Part shown: in pieces, positions 27,305 to 37,943 of the stretch
Position numbering within the stretch: position 1 is the first letter of the stretch
Layout of the letters: every line of letters starts with the position of its first letter
Source: Sporosarcina thermotolerans
Lineage (GTDB): Bacteria; Bacillota; Bacilli; Bacillales_A; Planococcaceae
NCBI RefSeq assembly: GCF_030067815.1
Contig: NZ_CP125968.1
Span: forward strand, 849,501 to 913,500
Reading direction: 5' to 3'
DNA length: 64,000 nt
Translations under genes and position numbers: made by a program
The notes under the pieces: model-generated
Seen by the model: only the letters and a program-made list of their open reading frames with translations
Database searches by the model: none
Told to the model about the DNA's origin: nothing

Positions 27305-27432
27305 ATGGGAGGACGCTCGTCATCGGGCTTGTCATGTTCGTTTTAATCATTGTCGCTGTCATCTACTTTGCAATGACAGCGCAGTTTGATAAGGATCAGC
27401 AGGAAGATCACAAAGTGGAGATTATTGATTAA
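27301..27432 (+). CDS. Small single-pass membrane protein (43 residues)
   Basis: TLVIGLVMFVLIIVAVIYFA is a single hydrophobic helix, followed by the charged tail DKDQQEDHKVEIID. GTG at 27301 overlaps the stop of the preceding gene by 4 nt. It ends just before a strong terminator, closing the operon. Function unknown. Confidence 0.6.
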   Translation: MNGRTLVIGLVMFVLIIVAVIYFAMTAQFDKDQQEDHKVEIID

Positions 27433-27437
27433 AATTA

Positions 27438-27484
27438 AAAGCTGCCTCGGAAAATGAAAAATTCATTGTCCGGCAGCTTTTTTC
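27438..27484 (+). terminator. Rho-independent terminator
   Basis: AAAGCTGCC and GGCAGCTTT form the stem, with a run of T after it; between convergent genes. Confidence 0.8.
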
Positions 27485-27490
27485 ATTAAA

Positions 27491-29618
27491 TTAATGCCAA
27501 TTTCCAGCCTTGTATTCACCTTTTCTAAAAGGCATCCACCAGTTCCACTTTCCAAACAGTTTCATCAAACTCGGAACAAGCAACAGGCGGATAATTGTAG
27601 CGTCGATAGCAACTGCAATCGCGATGCCGACTCCGATTTGTTTCACTGGCATGACGTCCGTAAACGCAAATGCACCAGTCAGAACAATCATGATCAGGGC
27701 AGCGGAAGTAATAATCTTGCTCGTCGTCGCAAGCCCCTCGACCGTGGAATGATCATTATCGAATGTCTTCGAATACTCCTCCTGCATCCGTGAAATGAGG
27801 AACACTTCGTAGTCCATGCTTAAACCAAAGACAAGACTGAAGACGATAACTGGAATAATAAGTGCTATCGTGCCTGGATGCAATCCGAAATGACCGTATT
27901 GGAAAATGTAAACGAGAATACCGAAAGTGGCGGAAAGCCCGACGATATTCATCAAAATTGCTTTCAACGGGATTAGGATTGAACGAAACGCAATCATTAG
28001 GATGAAAAATGTCGATACAAGGATGATCATTAACGCAATGCCGATATTATTGGAAATCTCATCGAAGATTTCCTGATTGAACTTCGGTTGCCCTCCGACA
28101 AGTAGATTCCATTCTGTTTGATCTGACCAATCTCGTGCCCATTGTTGTGCTTCATCGGATGTTCCTCTAGCTTGAAGTATCACTGGGATCAATAATTGGT
28201 CGTCTTTCACGAATGAGTCCAGCAGTGGTTCAAGCTGTACCTTCATTTCTGGAATTTGCGTTGCCTGCACCCACTCTTCAGGTGATCCGAAACCACTTGT
28301 GGTGAAAATGGTTGTCAAACCGCCAACTAATGGGTCACTGGACAAGTCTTCTTCCAATTCCTTCATCGCTTTCAAACCGTCCACATCGGACCAACCGCCC
28401 GAACGTTCCGCAATGATATACACATTCGACTGATCGCCGAGTCCGAAAGTGTCGTCCATTAATTCATAGGACGCCCGTGTATCATATGACGCCGGAAGTG
28501 AATCGATTTGAGGAATTGCCAGATCCATATTCTTCACGGGAACTACAGCAATACCTAACAGTACGAACGCAGCAATCGTAATAAGGATTGGACGTTTAAT
28601 AACCCCATTCGCGAACTGTCGCCAACGGTCAGAACCGTTCTCCTTCACTTTCAGCACGCGCCCTTTGTTCAAACGATCGCCAAGTACAATTAAAATCGAA
28701 GGCAACATGTCACCGAGCTGAGTACCGCCATGCCGACGACAATCATGCCTCCGAGTGCGATGTTCTGAAAAATTTCAACCCTGATGACGAACATCGCACC
28801 AAGACCGATAAATACGCAAAATGCCGAGAAAATAACAGATCGGCCTGCTGTGCGAATTGTCATCGCTGTAGCTTCCAATACATCGCTCTTCAACCGTTCT
28901 TCGCGGTATCGGCTGATGAATAGCAATGAAAAATCAATACTTAAAGCAAGCCCTAACATAGGCACAATATTCAGCACGAAAATCGATAAATCGGTTTGAC
29001 CACCAATCAATGCCATTACGCCAAATGCGGAAATGACTGTAGCAATGCCTACAAGCAATGGCACCACGGAAGCTACTATTGACCCGAAGGCGAGTAATAG
29101 AATGATGATTGCGATAGGTAATCCAATTGCCTCTGCTTTCATCAAATCCCGCTGGCTTGCGCTATTGATATCCTTTGTAATGGCAGATTGGCCTGTTAAC
29201 ACAATCCCTTTTTCATCCCCGATAACGTCTCGTATTTCGGTGACGACACCGACATATCCCTTCCGTTCTTTTCGAAATGAAGCATAGCGTACGATACATC
29301 ATTCGTATACTGCTTTTCATGATCAAGCGGGGAAACAATTTCCGACGTGAGTTCAAGTTCTTCAATCTTTGTCAAAGTGGAGAAAAGCGTTTCATCATTC
29401 ACCTTATCGAATACGACAAACATCGTTTCGGCAGGTAAATCGAATTTCTTGGATGCGATTTTCATCACCTGTTCATGCTCAGCATCCATTCTGAAGCCGT
29501 CCCCTGCAAGCAATCCCGGCAAGCGAATGGCAAAAATAGCCATAATAATAAAAAGTACAATCCACCCTATGATAATCGCTTTATAACTTGTTGTAACAAA
29601 GCGTGCAAGTGTGCGCAT
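27491..29618 (-). CDS. MMPL/RND-family transporter (two frameshifts)
   Basis: Large proton-driven exporter of the MMPL family, similar in layout to B. subtilis YdfJ. N-terminal helix (IIIGWIVLFIIMAIFAIRLP), first soluble domain, a block of membrane helices (LSIDFSLLFISRYREE, GRSVIFSAFCVFIGLGAMFV), then after IKRPILITIAAFVLLGIAVV the second half with LSMDYEVFLISRMQEE, showing the internal duplication. One A is missing near 29269-29272 and one base near 28707. Joined length is about 710 residues. Substrate may be a lipid or drug; not predictable. Confidence 0.85.
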
Positions 29619-29711
29619 AACATCGTCCTCCCGCTGAATTATCTCTCTATATTTCTATCATAACGGAAGTGGGAAGGGATGTCTTATTTGATGAAGTAGT
29701 TATGGGGTATC

Positions 29712-29785
29712 GCGTCTAAAGAGGGTGGATGCGCGTCCAAAGAAGTGCGTTGCGCGTCCAAAGCAACCCCGTCAAAGTCCAAATA
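29712..29785. repeat. Phased intergenic array C1 (keyword GCGTCCAAAG, 21-nt period)
   Basis: Units start at 29712, 29733, 29754 and, degenerate, 29775, all 21 nt apart. Between keywords the sequence varies. No gene in 29619-29845. Confidence 0.75.
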
Positions 29786-29801
29786 GATATGAAAAACGAA
29801 A

Positions 29802-29829
29802 AAAACCACTCCCCGAAGAGAGTGGTTTT
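29802..29829 (-). terminator. Terminator of the cold-shock gene
   Basis: On the minus strand AAAACCACT and AGTGGTTTT pair, followed by TTTTT. Confidence 0.85.
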
Positions 29830-29845
29830 GAAAGTTTAGTTTAAA

Positions 29846-30046
29846 TTAGTTTTTTTCAACATTAGTTGCTTGAAGTCCACGTTGACCTTGTTCGATTTCG
29901 AAAGTCACGTCTTGGCCTTCTTCAAGAGTCTTGAATCCGTCGCCTTGGATAGCTGAGAAGTGTACGAATACATCGTCGCCATCTTCACGTTCGATGAAGC
30001 CATAACCTTTTTCTGCGTTAAACCATTTTACTTTACCATGTTCCAT
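29846..30046 (-). CDS. Cold-shock protein (CspB/CspD type)
   Basis: 66 residues, a complete cold-shock domain: [19 protein letters not shown] with RNP1 (KGYGFIE) and RNP2 (VFVHFSAI). Acts as an RNA chaperone. ATG at 30046 follows GGAGGAAACAAAC; the longer frame upstream is the 5' leader. The spacer to the phosphate transporter includes a long leader, as usual for such genes, with no other feature I can name. Confidence 0.95.
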   Translation of the reverse strand: MEHGKVKWFNAEKGYGFIEREDGDDVFVHFSAIQGDGFKTLEEGQDVTFEIEQGQRGLQATNVEKN

Positions 30047-30201
30047 GTTTGTTTCCTCCTCGTGTGCAAAGCACACATTGTGTTACTATCCTTGCTCAAG
30101 TCTTGAAGAGTCAAGCATTTCTGTGACCATCATGCCGAACAAAAATAATTCTCCTTTATCATAACAGAGGTTCTTTGGCAATGCAAGAAGTAATTTTTTG
30201 T

Positions 30202-31200
30202 TTAAAGAAACAAATTTAAAATTTGGTAAATTATTGCGGCTAATGCAGCGGAAATTGGCAAGGTGATAATCCATGTCATGACAATTTTTTTCGCAACTCC
30301 CCATTTCACGCCTTTTACTCGCTGTGCAGATCCGACACCCATGATGGAAGATGAAATGACATGCGTCGTGCTGACCGGTAAATGAATGAGTGTTGCGCCG
30401 AAAATAATGATTGCGGAGTTCAAGTCGGCTGCAATCCCATTGACAGGACGGATCTTCATGATCTTTCCACCGACTGTCTTAATAATTTTATAACCACCTA
30501 TTGATGTACCAAGACCCATTGCAGTGGCTGCGGCAATTCGTACCCACAGCTGGATGTCGTCGCTTGTTTGCAAATCAGCTGCAATTAGTGCCATCGTAAT
30601 GATCCCCATAGCTTTTTGGGCATCATTCGTTCCGTGTGTAAACGACTGCAATGCAGCGGTTCCGATTTGCATGTAACGAATCCGTCTATTCGCCTTGAAA
30701 AGATTCCGGTTTTTCAATAAAATTTTAAATAGCCACATGAAAAGGAATCCTCCCGCGATGGCGATGAACGGGGAAAGGATGAGGGCCTGCATAATTTTAA
30801 GGAACCCGCCGTAATTCAAGATGCCGAATCCCGCAGCAGAAATGGCTGCACCAGCAATTGAGCCGATCAACGCATGGGATGAACTCGACGGAATACCGTA
30901 ATACCAAGTGATCAGGTTCCAAGCGATTGCGGAAAGAAGGGCTGCTAAGATGACGACTGATCCTTTTTCAAGCATGAAAGGATCGACGATGTCTTTGGAA
31001 ATTGTCTTCGCAACCCCTGTGAACGTCAATGCGCCGATGAAATTCATGACTGCCGCCATATAAACGGCAGTACGCGGCTTTAATGCACGCGTTGATACTG
31101 AAGTTGCAATCGCATTGGCTGTGTCATGAAATCCGTTTATGAAGTCAAATGCCAAGGCAAATACAACGACTGCTATAGTAAGAACTAATACAATTTCCAT
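30202..31200 (-). CDS. pit: Inorganic phosphate transporter, Pit family
   Basis: 332 residues with about ten membrane helices and the duplicated PiT signatures GFHDTANAIATSV (N-terminal) and GTNDAQKAMGII (C-terminal), each holding the transport aspartate. SSSSHALIGSIAG and STTHVISSSIMG are the paired membrane repeats. It lies 11 nt after the DUF47 gene, the ykaA-pit arrangement of B. subtilis. Low-affinity metal-phosphate symport. Confidence 0.93.
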   Translation of the reverse strand: MEIVLVLTIAVVVFALAFDFINGFHDTANAIATSVSTRALKPRTAVYMAAVMNFIGALTFTGVAKTISKDIVDPFMLEKGSVVILAALLSAIAWNLITWYYGIPSSSSHALIGSIAGAAISAAGFGILNYGGFLKIMQALILSPFIAIAGGFLFMWLFKILLKNRNLFKANRRIRYMQIGTAALQSFTHGTNDAQKAMGIITMALIAADLQTSDDIQLWVRIAAATAMGLGTSIGGYKIIKTVGGKIMKIRPVNGIAADLNSAIIIFGATLIHLPVSTTHVISSSIMGVGSAQRVKGVKWGVAKKIVMTWIITLPISAALAAIIYQILNLFL

Positions 31201-31211
31201 ATTTGTACCCC

Positions 31212-31831
31212 TTATGCGTTACGCATGATAATTGTTTCGATTGTATTAGCAACGTCTTGACAATGATCTGCGATATCTTCTAATAACTCATAAATATCCT
31301 TAAATTGAATAATACGAATTGGATCTTTTTCACGTAGGAACAGTTGCTTAATTGATGTACGAAGAACCTCATCGCAAATCCGTTCGTATTCTTTGATTAA
31401 AACAGCGTGGTCTCGCATTTGGACAAGTTTCTTTCTTGATAACAGCTCCATCGCTTTCACAATTTCATCAGAGCTTTTCACAATATTGTCCATGAACTTC
31501 TGGACATATTCATCAATTTCCGTTAGAGAGAACATTTCAAGATTTGCAGAGAAATGTTCAATACCATCCAAAATATCATCCATTTTAATAGCCAGTTGCA
31601 AAATATCCTCACGCTCAATCGGTGTCATGAACGAGGTGTTAAGTTTTGCGATAAGGTCATGAATCATGTCATCGCCTTCTGTTTCTAATTCCTTTAAGTT
31701 GATGCTTACTTCTTTTAAGTCCCAATGGACGTCACTTTAAAGTCATTTGCATAATGCATCGCTTTTTGTACATGCTCAGCAATCTTTAAAAGAGCTGCGA
31801 AAAAAGGATCTGTTTTACGTGGACTAAACAT
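31212..31831 (-). CDS. ykaA: DUF47/PhoU-like Pit accessory protein (frameshifted near 31722)
   Basis: About 206 residues, a PhoU-like helical bundle: MFSPRKTDPFFAALLKIAEH, ETEGDDMIHDLIAKLNTSFM then TPIEREDILQLAIKMDDILD, which is the signature of the family. A G is missing at 31721-31723 in GGG, splitting SIG from DLKEVSINLKELE. ATG at 31831 after GGAGGCTTAAAG. Such proteins regulate the adjacent Pit transporter. The 31832-32077 spacer between divergent operons holds only promoter-like AT-rich sequence. Confidence 0.88.
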
Positions 31832-32077
31832 CTTTAAGCCTCCATCCGTTACCGGAATCATTTTTTAGTATTCCTATAGCATAACAAAAATCATTTGATT
31901 TAGTACAAAAAAAATCATTTTTACTGTGAAAAAATGGCAATTTTATTTCGTTTTTGTGTTTGAATATTTAAGATTCTTATCTGGCTCTATAAAAAGTATT
32001 TAAAGGAATATTGAAACTTCATCGTCCGTCGTCCGTATATATAGTAGAATTCAACAAGGAGATGGGGAGGTGAGAGA

Positions 32078-32611
32078 ATGGAATTGTTCGGAATGCCGGT
32101 TATTAATGTCTATTTGACCGTATTGATCATCGCGGGCCTTGCAACTGTTTTATATCTGTTCTTTAGTGATATTTCGGAAGGGATTGGTGAGGCAAGCCCG
32201 TTTTTGGATCCAGCTGTTATCCTTGCGTTCATATCATTCACATCTGCAGTCGGCTATATATTGGAGTTGATGACAGATTGGAACCACTTGCTTATTTTAC
32301 TCTTAGCACTTGCAACGGCGACTTTATTGGACTTCCTTCTATACTTTTTCGTACTCCTTCCATTGAAATCAGCGGAAGTTTCGCTCGCCTATACAGATGA
32401 ATCGCTCACGGGTCGGGTAGGCAAAGTGATTGTTCCGGTTCCAGTCGACGGTTTTGGAGAAATTGTTATCGAATCAGTGAACGGGATCATTTCAAAAAGG
32501 GCAGCTGGATATGAAAACCAGCCAATCGACTATGGGAAAGAGGTTTTAATCATTGAAGTGAAGGAAGGAACATTTATCGTTAAAGAATATGAGCCTTTTC
32601 GCTTCAAGTGA
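32078..32611 (+). CDS. yuaF: NfeD-like membrane protein YuaF
   Basis: 177 residues: three N-terminal membrane helices (VLIIAGLATVLYLFF; AVILAFISFTSAVGYILEL; LLILLLALATATLLDFLLYF) and a C-terminal OB-fold (SLTGRVGKVIVPVPVDGFGE). NfeD proteins are partners of flotillins. ATG at 32078 follows GGAGGTGAG. The flotillin gene starts 27 nt later, matching the yuaF-floT order of B. subtilis. Confidence 0.9.
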   Translation: MELFGMPVINVYLTVLIIAGLATVLYLFFSDISEGIGEASPFLDPAVILAFISFTSAVGYILELMTDWNHLLILLLALATATLLDFLLYFFVLLPLKSAEVSLAYTDESLTGRVGKVIVPVPVDGFGEIVIESVNGIISKRAAGYENQPIDYGKEVLIIEVKEGTFIVKEYEPFRFK

Positions 32612-32638
32612 AACAATAAATAATGAGGGGGAATCAAA

Positions 32639-34181
32639 ATGTTAGAAATTTCAGGTATGTTAATTGTCATTGGGATTGTCGTGTTCATCCTACTTGCTGT
32701 CATTCTCGTCTACATTTCGAAGTATAAGACAGTTGGACCGGATGAGGCGCTAATCGTTACGGGTAGTTATTTAGGATCGAAAAATGTACATACGGATGAC
32801 TGGGCAACCGGATCAAAATCATTCGTGGTGGGGAACGTTCGTCTTCCCTGTGTTCCAACAATCAGAGCCGCTCAGCTTGCTCTCAAGCAAACTAGAAGTG
32901 ACGACGCCGGAAGTGTACACGGAACAAGGTGTTCCAGTCATGGCAGACGGAACTGCGATTATTAAGATTGGGGGTTCGATTTCTGAAATCGCAACGGCAG
33001 CGGAGCAGTTTTTAGGTAAATCAAAAGCCGACCGAGAAAATGAAGCGAAAGAAGTACTGGAAGGGCATTTGCGTTCCATTTTAGGATCTATGACGGTGGA
33101 AGAGATTTATAAAAACCGTGATAAGTTCTCCCAGGAAGTGCAGCGTGTTGCATCACAAGACTTGGCTAAAATGGGGCTTATCATCGTTTCATTCACAATT
33201 AAAGATGTACGCGATAAAAACGGATACTTGGATTCACTTGGTAAACCACGTATCGCACAGGTGAAACGCGATGCCGATATTGCCACAATGGAAGCTGAAA
33301 AAGAAACACGTATCAAGAATGCTGAAGCATCGAAGGAAGCCCAAAAAGCCGAAATCGAGCGTGCGACTGAAATCGCGGAAGCGGAGAAGGAAAATCAATT
33401 GAAAGTCGCTGACTACCGCCGTGAGCAAGATGTGGCGAAAGCGCGCGCCGACCAAGCGTACGAATTGGAATCCGCACGTGCGAAGCAGGAAGTTACAGAG
33501 CAAGAGATGCAAGTTAAGATCATCGAGCGTCAAAAGCAAATCGAATTGGAAGAGAAAGAGATTCTGCGTCGTGAGAAGCAATACGATTCTGAAGTTAAAA
33601 AGAAAGCAGACGCGGATCGTTATGCAATCGAGCAGAACGCTGCGGCTGAAAAATCCCGTCAAATGGCAGAAGCGGAAGCAGAAAAATACCGTATTGAAGC
33701 GCGCGCTGCCGCTGAAGCTGAAAAAATCCGTCTTGATGGTTTGGCAAAAGCAGATGCTCAAAGGGCTCAAGGTGAATCGGAAGCAGATGTCATCCGCCTG
33801 AAAGGACTTGCGGAAGCGGAAGCAAAACGTAAAATTGCCGAAGCGTTCGAACAATATGGCCAGGCGGCTGTGCTTGATATGATCGTCCGAATGATTCCTG
33901 AATATGCGAAACAAGTGGCAAGTCCACTTTCGAACATCGACAAAATTACTGTTGTCGATACGGGTGGCGGGGAAGGCGGCGGTGCCAATAAAGTGACATC
34001 GTACGCTACTAATTTAATGTCCACTTTGCAAGAATCGTTGAAAGCTTCATCGGGCATCGACGTTAAAGAAATGATAGAAAGCTACGTCGGAAAAAATAAT
34101 CTCCGACCAAGCATAGATAATTTGACAGAGGAAATCCGTTCATCGAAACCGGTGGCTGTCAAATCGGCTGATGAGGAATAA
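32639..34181 (+). CDS. floT: Flotillin FloT (two frameshifts near 32803 and 32832)
   Basis: Scaffold of functional membrane microdomains. N-terminal membrane hairpin (MLIVIGIVVFILLAVILVYI), PHB/SPFH domain (LSSKLEVTTPEVYTEQGVPV; GHLRSILGSMTVEEIYKNRD), then a long alanine-glutamate-rich coiled coil (ATEIAEAEKENQLKVADYRR and EAEKYRIEARAAAEAEKI) and the C-terminal oligomerisation region (IDKITVVDTGG; NKVTSYATNLM). One base is missing at about 32801-32804 and one G at 32830-32833; across them the text reads NRIKIIRGGGTFVFPVFQQ as in B. subtilis FloT. About 515 residues. Confidence 0.92.
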
Positions 34182-34193
34182 TGATTGAATCGA

Positions 34194-34229
34194 AAACATC
34201 CAACCGCTTGTAAAGGGCTGGATGTTTTT
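34194..34229 (+). terminator. Terminator after floT
   Basis: AACATCCA and TGGATGTT form the stem, followed by TTTTA. Confidence 0.8.
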
Positions 34230-34320
34230 ATGTTGTATAAATATATAGATTTCTCTGTAAATATTCGCTATAATTGTAGATATTAAAAGAAAAAAGTCGG
34301 AACCTACACGGAGGACACCT

Positions 34321-35250
34321 ATGGAGAAAAATCCAAACCGTACGTATCGGCAGAGTTCGGATGATCAATACCCAGTATTACACATGGCCTCTGGGCTGAT
34401 AACACTTTTTGGGAGATGGAATGGCTTGGCGGAGGCACTATTTTCATTGAATGAAAATGGTTCTTTCTGCGCCCAGTACAACATAAATAATTCGATTGTT
34501 GAAACGTATACTCTGTTGGATGGCGAAGTTGAAATCGAACATGTAGGTGAAAGAAGAAAGATGGAAATCGGGGAAACGATTGATGCGTCTGCATTTGAAA
34601 AGGTTGTGACGTTCTATGCCATAACCAATGCTGAAATCGTCATGAAAATGGAAGCGGATTTCTATGAACAACTGTTTTTCGAAACAAAGATGCTGCAAGT
34701 AGAAATGGATACGGTTGCGCAGGTTGACGGCTATACATATCACCATTGCGAGCGAATCAGGCAATATGCAATCGAAGTTTGGAAACGGATGAATCGTCCA
34801 AAACATACTTTGAGACTGATGCGCTGGGGCGCTTTCTTTCATGACATTGGTAAACTTGCTATACCATTGGAAATCCTGCATAAACCCGGGAAACTGACAG
34901 AAGAAGAATGGGAGACTATGAAATCACATTCCAGAATCGGCGCAAACATTATGCGTGCCCATCCTGTCGAATGGCTAAAGGATGCCGCATTCATCGTTGA
35001 ACAGCATCATGAATGGTATGACGGCAGAGGGTACCCGTATGGACTGAAAGAGGATGAAATCTCCATCGAGGCGGCAATCGTTTCGGTCGTTGATGCATAT
35101 GACGCCATGACAACTGAGCGCGTTTATAAGCAAGCAGTTTCGAAAGAAGTAGCAATTCTGGAGTTGGAAAAAGGTAAAGGGACTCAATTTCACCCCGAAG
35201 TTGTTGATCATTTTATAGAAGTGCTTGGAGCGAAAGTAACGCATGTCTAA
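34321..35250 (+). CDS. HD-GYP domain protein (putative c-di-GMP phosphodiesterase)
   Basis: 309 residues. A cyclic-nucleotide-binding or cupin-like N-terminal domain (about 25-115: LLDGEVEIEHVGERRKMEIG) precedes an HD-GYP domain: HHCERIRQYA, FFHDIGKLAIP, EEWETMKSHSRIGA, VEQHHEWYDGRGYPYGL and VVDAYDAMTTERVYK. The GYP loop is intact, so hydrolysis of cyclic di-GMP is plausible. ATG after GGAGGACACC. Single gene between terminators. Confidence 0.87.
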   Translation: MEKNPNRTYRQSSDDQYPVLHMASGLITLFGRWNGLAEALFSLNENGSFCAQYNINNSIVETYTLLDGEVEIEHVGERRKMEIGETIDASAFEKVVTFYAITNAEIVMKMEADFYEQLFFETKMLQVEMDTVAQVDGYTYHHCERIRQYAIEVWKRMNRPKHTLRLMRWGAFFHDIGKLAIPLEILHKPGKLTEEEWETMKSHSRIGANIMRAHPVEWLKDAAFIVEQHHEWYDGRGYPYGLKEDEISIEAAIVSVVDAYDAMTTERVYKQAVSKEVAILELEKGKGTQFHPEVVDHFIEVLGAKVTHV

Positions 35251-35278
35251 TCTACGGGCTAAAAACAAGCTTTTGAAC

Positions 35279-35304
35279 AAGACTCGGGAAACCGGGTCTT
35301 TTCA
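35279..35304 (+). terminator. Rho-independent terminator
   Basis: AAGACTCGG-gaaa-CCGGGTCTT then TT. Confidence 0.8.
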
Positions 35305-35378
35305 TTTTATTTCATCTTAGAAAAGGTGCATGATAGAAGATGAGGTTTTATTATTCATTTGTGAAAGGCGGAGGGAAT

Positions 35379-36761
35379 ATGAACTATCGTATTGAGCATG
35401 ACACATTTGGAGAAATACAAGTGCCTGCAGACAAGTTGTGGGGCGCACAAACACAGCGTAGTAAACAGAACTTTAAAATTGGCGGAGAACGAATTCCGTT
35501 AGGCGTCATTCAAGCATTTGCCCATTTAAAGAAGTCCGCTGCAATAGCGAGCAACTCTTTTGGCAATCTATCAGATACAAAAATGAAAGCGATCGTCGCA
35601 GCTGCTGAAGAAGTGATTGAAGGCAAATGGGACGATCATTTCCCGCTTGTCGTCTGGCAAACAGGTAGCGGCACGCAATCGAATATGAATATGAACGAAG
35701 TATTAGCAAATCGCGGCAATCAGCTGCTTGAAGAGTGGGGCGAGACTGAACGCCTGCACCCGAACGATGATGTGAATAAATCACAAAGTTCCAATGACAC
35801 ATTCCCGACAGCATTGCATGTCGCTGGCGTTATTGAAGTGGAGCGCGAATTGCTGCCGTCGCTTCAGGAATTGAAAAAAACGTTTCTAGATAAATCTGAA
35901 GAGTTCATGGATATCATCAAAATCGGACGCACGCATCTGCAAGACGCAACGCCGCTAACATTAGGGCAGGAAATAAGCGGTTGGCACAGGATGCTTGAAA
36001 AGACGGAAAAAATGGTAAGCGAAAGTGTCCAGTCGATGAAAGAACTGGCCATCGGTGGAACTGCGGTTGGAACTGGACTCAATGCGCCAAAAGGATTTGG
36101 AGAGAAAGTTGCTGAAGAAATCTCGAAATCAGTTGGCATTAATTTCACGTCTGCTGAAAATAAATTCCACGCACTCACAAGCTATGATGAAGTCGTTTAT
36201 ACACATGGCGCGATGAAAGCACTTGCTGCGGATCTTATGAAAATTGCGAATGATGTCAGATGGTTGGCAAGCGGTCCGCGTTCAGGAATTGGCGAAATCA
36301 CAATTCCTGAAAACGAACCGGGAAGCTCCATCATGCCAGGAAAAGTAAATCCGACACAAAGCGAAGCCCTCACGATGGTTGTAGCACAAGTGATGGGGAA
36401 TGACGCAACAATTGGATTTGCTGCGAGTCAAGGGAATTTTGAACTGAACGTTTTTAAACCGGTCATCATTTACAACTTCCTGCAATCCGCGAAACTACTT
36501 GCGGATGGCATGCGTAGCTTCAATGAGAATTGTGCGGTCGGAATTGAACCGAATCGAGAGGAAATCGACAATAAAGTAAAGAACTCACTTATGCTTGTGA
36601 CAGCATTGAACCCGCATATCGGCTATGAAAATGCTGCCAAAATCGCTAAAATGGCGCATAAAGAAGGAACGACGCTAAAAGAAGCTGCACTTAAAACAGG
36701 TTTATTGACGGAAGAGCAGTTTGATGAATATGTTGATCCTTCCAAAATGATTGGACGATAA
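35379..36761 (+). CDS. fumC: Fumarate hydratase, class II
   Basis: 460 residues, full length. Converts fumarate to malate in the citric acid cycle. Signatures: [62 protein letters not shown] and the SS-loop [15 protein letters not shown] with the catalytic serine. ATG at 35379 follows GGCGGAGGG; upstream in-frame codons lack a site. The HIT gene follows at once and is probably co-transcribed. Confidence 0.96.
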   Translation: MNYRIEHDTFGEIQVPADKLWGAQTQRSKQNFKIGGERIPLGVIQAFAHLKKSAAIASNSFGNLSDTKMKAIVAAAEEVIEGKWDDHFPLVVWQTGSGTQSNMNMNEVLANRGNQLLEEWGETERLHPNDDVNKSQSSNDTFPTALHVAGVIEVERELLPSLQELKKTFLDKSEEFMDIIKIGRTHLQDATPLTLGQEISGWHRMLEKTEKMVSESVQSMKELAIGGTAVGTGLNAPKGFGEKVAEEISKSVGINFTSAENKFHALTSYDEVVYTHGAMKALAADLMKIANDVRWLASGPRSGIGEITIPENEPGSSIMPGKVNPTQSEALTMVVAQVMGNDATIGFAASQGNFELNVFKPVIIYNFLQSAKLLADGMRSFNENCAVGIEPNREEIDNKVKNSLMLVTALNPHIGYENAAKIAKMAHKEGTTLKEAALKTGLLTEEQFDEYVDPSKMIGR

Positions 36762-36764
36762 GCG

Positions 36765-37177
36765 ATGCACGATAAGAACTGTCCCTATTGTAATTTGACA
36801 ACTGACCGGAACAGCAGATCATCTTCGAAACGGAGACATGCGCGTATATCCAAAAGGCTTCCGAACAACAAGTACTTGAAGGCAGCGGTTTGATCGTGCC
36901 GAAACGACATGCGGTTGATGTGTTTTCATTAACACCTGAAGAGTGGCAGGATACGCAGGAGCTGTTGTTGAAGGCAAAAGCCTATTTGGAAGAAAAGTAC
37001 GAGCATGAAGGGTATTCCGTCGGCTGGAATACAGGGGAAGTGGGCGGGCAATCCATTCCGCACGCCCATCTCCACGTCATTCCGCGATTTGCAGATGAAG
37101 CGTTTGCTGGAAAAGGAATCCGTTATTGGATCAAGCAAAAGGAAAATTCAAGGGGCGCAATGTCCACAAAGTTGTAA
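36765..37177 (+). CDS. HIT-family protein (frameshifted near 36806)
   Basis: About 137 residues. Begins MHDKNCPYCNL at ATG 36765, three nt after fumC stop. One C is missing in GACCCGG at 36806, after which the frame reads CAYIQKASEQQVLEGSGLIV and ends with the HIT triad IPHAHLHVIPRF. A nucleotide-binding hydrolase or transferase (Hint/GalT superfamily); the N-terminal CPYC pair may bind zinc. Substrate not predictable. Confidence 0.85.
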
Positions 37178-37240
37178 CCCTACTCCATTTCGTTATCCGC
37201 TATGATGAAAGGACAATGACAAATAAAGGAGTAGACATGA

Positions 37241-37744
37241 ATGATAAAGAAACTCATGCCTATCATGCTTATATTGACGCTTGTCCTTTCCGCTTGCGGT
37301 GATAAGGCACAACTCAATGGGGAAAATGGTAAACATTTAGAGGTTGGTAACGAAAGGCATCTTCAAAACGGAGATGTACAGGAAGCAACTGAGTCGGCAG
37401 CTGTATTGCCGAAGTTTTTGGATGGCAAACCGGATGACCTGCGCCTCGTATACCAAGTGGCTGCGTCATCTTCTGATGTTTTAGAGTACATGCCATGTTA
37501 CTGTGGCTGCGGAGAAAGTGCGGGCCACGGGAATAACTTGAACTGCTTCGTCGATGAAATCCGTGAAGACGGTTCCGTCGTCTGGGACGACCACGGCACA
37601 CGTTGCCTCGTCTGCCTGGAAATTGCGGTTCAATCCGTGCAAATGAAGCAAGAAGGCAAATCGTTGAAAGAAATTCGTGAATCTATCGATGAAATGTACA
37701 AAGAAGGTTATGCAGAACCAACAGATACACCGAATCCAGCTTAA
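37241..37744 (+). CDS. PCYCGC-motif lipoprotein
   Basis: 167 residues. Lipoprotein signal (MPIMLILTLVLSAC), then a conserved cysteine-rich block MPCYCGCGESAGHGNNLNC and later TRCLVCLEIA. These Cys and His residues suggest a metal- or heme-related extracytoplasmic protein found across Bacillales; its biochemical role is not established. ATG at 37241 follows AAAGGAG. Closed by a strong terminator. Confidence 0.85.
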   Translation: MIKKLMPIMLILTLVLSACGDKAQLNGENGKHLEVGNERHLQNGDVQEATESAAVLPKFLDGKPDDLRLVYQVAASSSDVLEYMPCYCGCGESAGHGNNLNCFVDEIREDGSVVWDDHGTRCLVCLEIAVQSVQMKQEGKSLKEIRESIDEMYKEGYAEPTDTPNPA

Positions 37745-37754
37745 TAAGTAATGC

Positions 37755-37792
37755 AAGACAGCAGTCAAACTATTAGACTGCTGTCTTCTTTT
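37755..37792 (+). terminator. Rho-independent terminator
   Basis: AAGACAGCAGTC and GACTGCTGTCTT form a perfect 12-bp stem, then CTTTT. Confidence 0.9.
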
Positions 37793-37795
37793 GAT

Positions 37796-37830
37796 TGTTC
37801 CAAAGCAAGCCTCCGCGCCCCAAACAACAT
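37796..37830. repeat. Degenerate array C4 (two units)
   Basis: TCCAAAG at 37799 and CCCAAAC at 37819 are spaced 20 nt, each after GCG-like sequence in the second. Weak match to the GCGTCCAAAG keyword family. Confidence 0.35.
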
Positions 37831-37943
37831 TTTACTTTTCTGAATATGTATATAGGGCTTTAAATTTTCATTGAAAGAGCGTATGCTGTGAAATTGATAG
37901 GATATCCATATTTCGTTCAATGAAATAAAGGAGAAGAAATAGA

